From the NCBI GenBank assembly GCA_025094145.1, contig JALLLS010000001.1:620001-684000 (forward strand): a stretch of 64,000 bases of DNA. The letters are read 5' to 3'. The DNA is from Spinellus fusiger (Eukaryota > Mucoromycota > Mucoromycetes > Mucorales > Phycomycetaceae). A program made the position numbers and the translations under genes. Position 1 is the first letter of the stretch; each line of letters starts with the position of its first letter. Shown one piece after another: positions 61,813-64,000 of the stretch. The notes below the pieces were generated by a model. The model was not told the DNA's origin. It saw only the letters and a list, made by a program, of their open reading frames with translations, and did not search any database.

Positions 61813-63511
61813 TTAAAAGAAGTCCCAAAGACGCTCAAACTCTATGCTAAATGGTTCAACTACAGAGGGAATATTGGTAATAACTACATTCTCGCGGTTT
61901 TTGAAACGAGCACTAAATGAAATAGGTCGTAAATGCAAAATACACAAGAGATCGATTTGTTAGTGCTAAGTTTGTCTTACCCTATAGACCAATTGAAGCT
62001 TCCTGTAATGACAATCCTGCCATCAATGACAGCAAACTTATTATGCATAAATTGCTCACTACACAAAAAGGGAATTCATTACTCACCATTTCTTGGGCTT
62101 TTGATTTCCATATTCATATTCATAACTACCTGTCATCTGTTTTGTAGGGAATACCGTAATCACGTTGAAGGCGTAACACATCAGCACCTTTGCCTGTCAA
62201 TTGGTCGTTGTCTGTAATAATCCTGACATCAACACCTCGTTGTTTGGCATCGATAAGAATATCAGCAGTGTTATCGTCTGTTAAAGAAAAGACACAGACA
62301 AGCAAGGAGGATTTGGCTGATCCCAAAGCAGAGATAAATGCCTATTCTATTAGTAACATACCAGTCCATTGAAATTACCTGGTAACTGTTTTCTGAAGGG
62401 AAGAATACAGGGATGCAGTAAGCCTCGGAGGATAATCGCTCCAAACGATGTGGTTGGAAATATTTGGGCTTGACGCACGATCTGTTGTTTCTAAAGCGAT
62501 CTCTTCCACCACCGTAGTCTACTCTTCCATTGTTCTTGTTGTTATTGTTATTGTTATTGTTATTGTTATTGTTATTGTTATTGTTATTGTTATTGTTATT
62601 GTTATTGTTGTTATTTCTACCACCTCCACTATTAGGAGAAACACGTTGACGGCGTACAGTTTGGAAACCATTCATATCTCGAGACTTTGGAACATCATTA
62701 TCAGACACATACTCCCGATCACTGTCCTCTTGGTCATGGTCATTATACTCTTCTGCAAGTTGGGCTAATCGAGCATGCTCAGCTAGCTCTGGTGCATCTT
62801 CTTCTTCCATGTCTTCTTCGTAAGTATTAACCACTGGAGTAGGATGAGCACCTTGGTAGGATTCACTTTCACCTGCACCGTGATAAGAACTTCTCTCCCC
62901 TCTTTCTGGATGGGAGACACTCTCACTGTGGACTGTCTCTGTAGCCACTGGGGGTGTAGAGACGTGTGTCATTTCACTATGAGCATGTTCACGATAGGTT
63001 TTCTTTAAGCTCGAAAAGAAGGTGGAGAAAATACTGTGCTCTTCTGGAATCTCTGTAGTAGTTGTAGGGGGATGGTGGATTGTTGACCATGAGATATGAT
63101 GCTCGTCATTATGCATATCTTCTTTTGGATGATTCTCTGGTAAGAAGCGGCTAATTCCAAGAGAACTTCCAATAAGACATGAAACATAGGTCTTCAAGAG
63201 AACAAGCACCTGTTTATCATTCTCTGACTCCATAGCTTCTTCTGCTGTCAGAAACATCTTGTTCATAATAGACACAGCCTCCTTATGCTGACCACTTTGA
63301 CGTTGCAATAGATAGTTTAAATGGATCGTCATTTTCTCGAGAACAGCAGCATTAGAGGTAACTGTATGGACAGAGGCCATAGACTGGAGAGCAAGACATC
63401 AAAATAGACTGAGTATCTCTAAAATTAAAATTACAAACTTACCTGTCTCAAGAGCATAGATACATTTAGGTCTGTCTCCGTGTCCCATGGAAGCTCGTTG
63501 ATCTCTGACAT
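61813..63511 (-). CDS. PLD6/Zucchini-like phospholipase-D-family protein with N-terminal extension
   Basis: Five exons: 63511-63443, 63383-62379, 62341-62130, 62058-61981 and 61912-61813; 1,464 nt, 487 residues, in phase. The C-terminal ~130 residues match the single-HKD PLD family of mitochondrial cardiolipin hydrolase (PLD6): ALGSAKSSLLVCVFSLTDD, ILIDAKQRGVDVRIITDNDQ and the catalytic HNKFAVIDG followed by ITGSFNWSIGA and NRENVVITN. Such proteins act as dimers because each chain has one HxK(x4)D; in animals they process piRNAs or hydrolyse cardiolipin, and fungal roles are unclear. The first ~350 residues are unusual: a helical segment (LEKMTIHLNYLLQRQSGQHK, microtubule-interacting-like length), an acidic stretch and about 30 Asn coded by an AAC/AAT run (62531-62610). 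No mitochondrial anchor is obvious. Intron 2 is only 37 nt. Confidence 0.87.
62531..62610. repeat. Trinucleotide run coding poly-Asn
   Basis: GTTATT hexamers on the plus strand (AAT AAC on the coding strand) encode the long Asn tract of the PLD-family protein; in-frame length variation is likely. Confidence 0.95.
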
Positions 63512-64000
63512 GAAAAATTACTTTGAGAAGGAAGTAGACAGGAGAAAGTATATTTTGGGTATAAGACTATGTTAGCTATTGAACGCGAGAAAGTGTAACA
63601 AAAAAAAAGTTGGCCCTCACAAGACTCCGAGGCTGAATATTAAGCTTTATGAAAGTGCAACAATGGGAAAATAAATAAAAGACAGTGCTAAGCAGTATTT
63701 GAATAAGTACCTATTTTAGACAGTATAAATAGATATATCTATAGTTACATCATTGTTCAGAATACCATCTCAGTGCCATCTCAGAACTATGAGTACAAGA
63801 TATAAGAATAATTGTTCGTATAAATATGAGAAACAAGAATATTAATCAGTTGAGACGAATGCCTATACACTTTATTCATAAATTATTGGCGTACTATTGG
63901 CAAAAAAAAAATTGGTACATACAAAATAAATAGAATTAACACAGAAATAGGTTTAAAAATGGCACATGAAAAAATGAGTAAAAAGACAATGAATATAATA
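63512..64000. other. Upstream region of the PLD-family gene, window end
   Basis: AT-rich, with a poly-A run at 63599-63608 and another at 63901-63910. It should hold the promoter of the PLD-family gene. No gene is seen before the window ends. Confidence 0.5.

Overview
The window looks like nuclear DNA of an early-diverging filamentous fungus, most probably Mucoromycota (Mucorales-type). The reasons are AT-rich intergenic DNA full of microsatellites, short GT-AG introns (about 37-145 nt), fungal-type proteins (copper-fist factor, Boi-type SH3-SAM-PH scaffold, Ssk2/Wis4-type MAP3K, Atf1-type bZIP), and remnants of Tc1 and Fanzor/TnpB-like elements. The species cannot be named from the sequence. 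All gene models were spliced by hand; reading phases were checked across every junction, and the awkward ones are stated.

Layout. 1-5.3 kb: a dead Tc1 transposase and a caleosin with a long repetitive N-terminus (minus). 6.5-11 kb: a large MAP kinase kinase kinase (minus). 11.3-11.5 kb: a 21-bp minisatellite. 12-13 kb: a doubtful membrane-protein gene. 13.4-18.2 kb (plus): a Boi-like scaffold with an extra C-terminal calponin-homology-like domain, then GINS subunit Psf3 with three phased MCB boxes in its promoter. 18.7-21.5 kb (minus): a type II membrane protein joining a glycosyltransferase-like region to an alginate-lyase-like domain. 23-24.7 kb (plus): a copper-fist transcription factor. 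25.3-27 kb (minus): an acidic/Gln-rich protein. 27-29.6 kb: repeat-rich spacer. 29.6-31.2 kb (minus): a secreted GH18 chitinase. 31.2-35.8 kb: gene-poor DNA with a decayed Fanzor/TnpB-like C-terminus. 35.9-37.6 kb: ubiquitin-L40 (plus) converging on Ran GTPase (minus). 39.4-41.3 kb (minus): a bZIP factor, divergent from a vacuolar-type amino-acid transporter (43.4-45.6 kb, plus). 49.6-53.2 kb (minus): a 15-exon SAPS protein (Sit4/PP6 regulator). 56.9-57.2 kb: a 62-residue secreted peptide. 59-60.7 kb: a prolidase-like M24 peptidase. 61.8-63.5 kb: a PLD6-like phospholipase-D-family protein with an N-terminal extension and poly-Asn run.

Functional links: the MAP3K and the bZIP belong to families acting at the top and bottom of the Sty1/Hog1 stress pathway. 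The chitinase, the alginate-lyase-like protein and the Boi-like scaffold are all plausible cell-wall or polarity factors. Psf3 and Ran are housekeeping cell-cycle genes. No operon, CRISPR array, tRNA or rRNA was found. The most unusual items are the Fanzor/TnpB relic, the SH3-SAM-PH-CH architecture, the glycosyltransferase/alginate-lyase fusion, the motif-repeat caleosin, the 62-residue secreted peptide and several phased or fold-back repeats.
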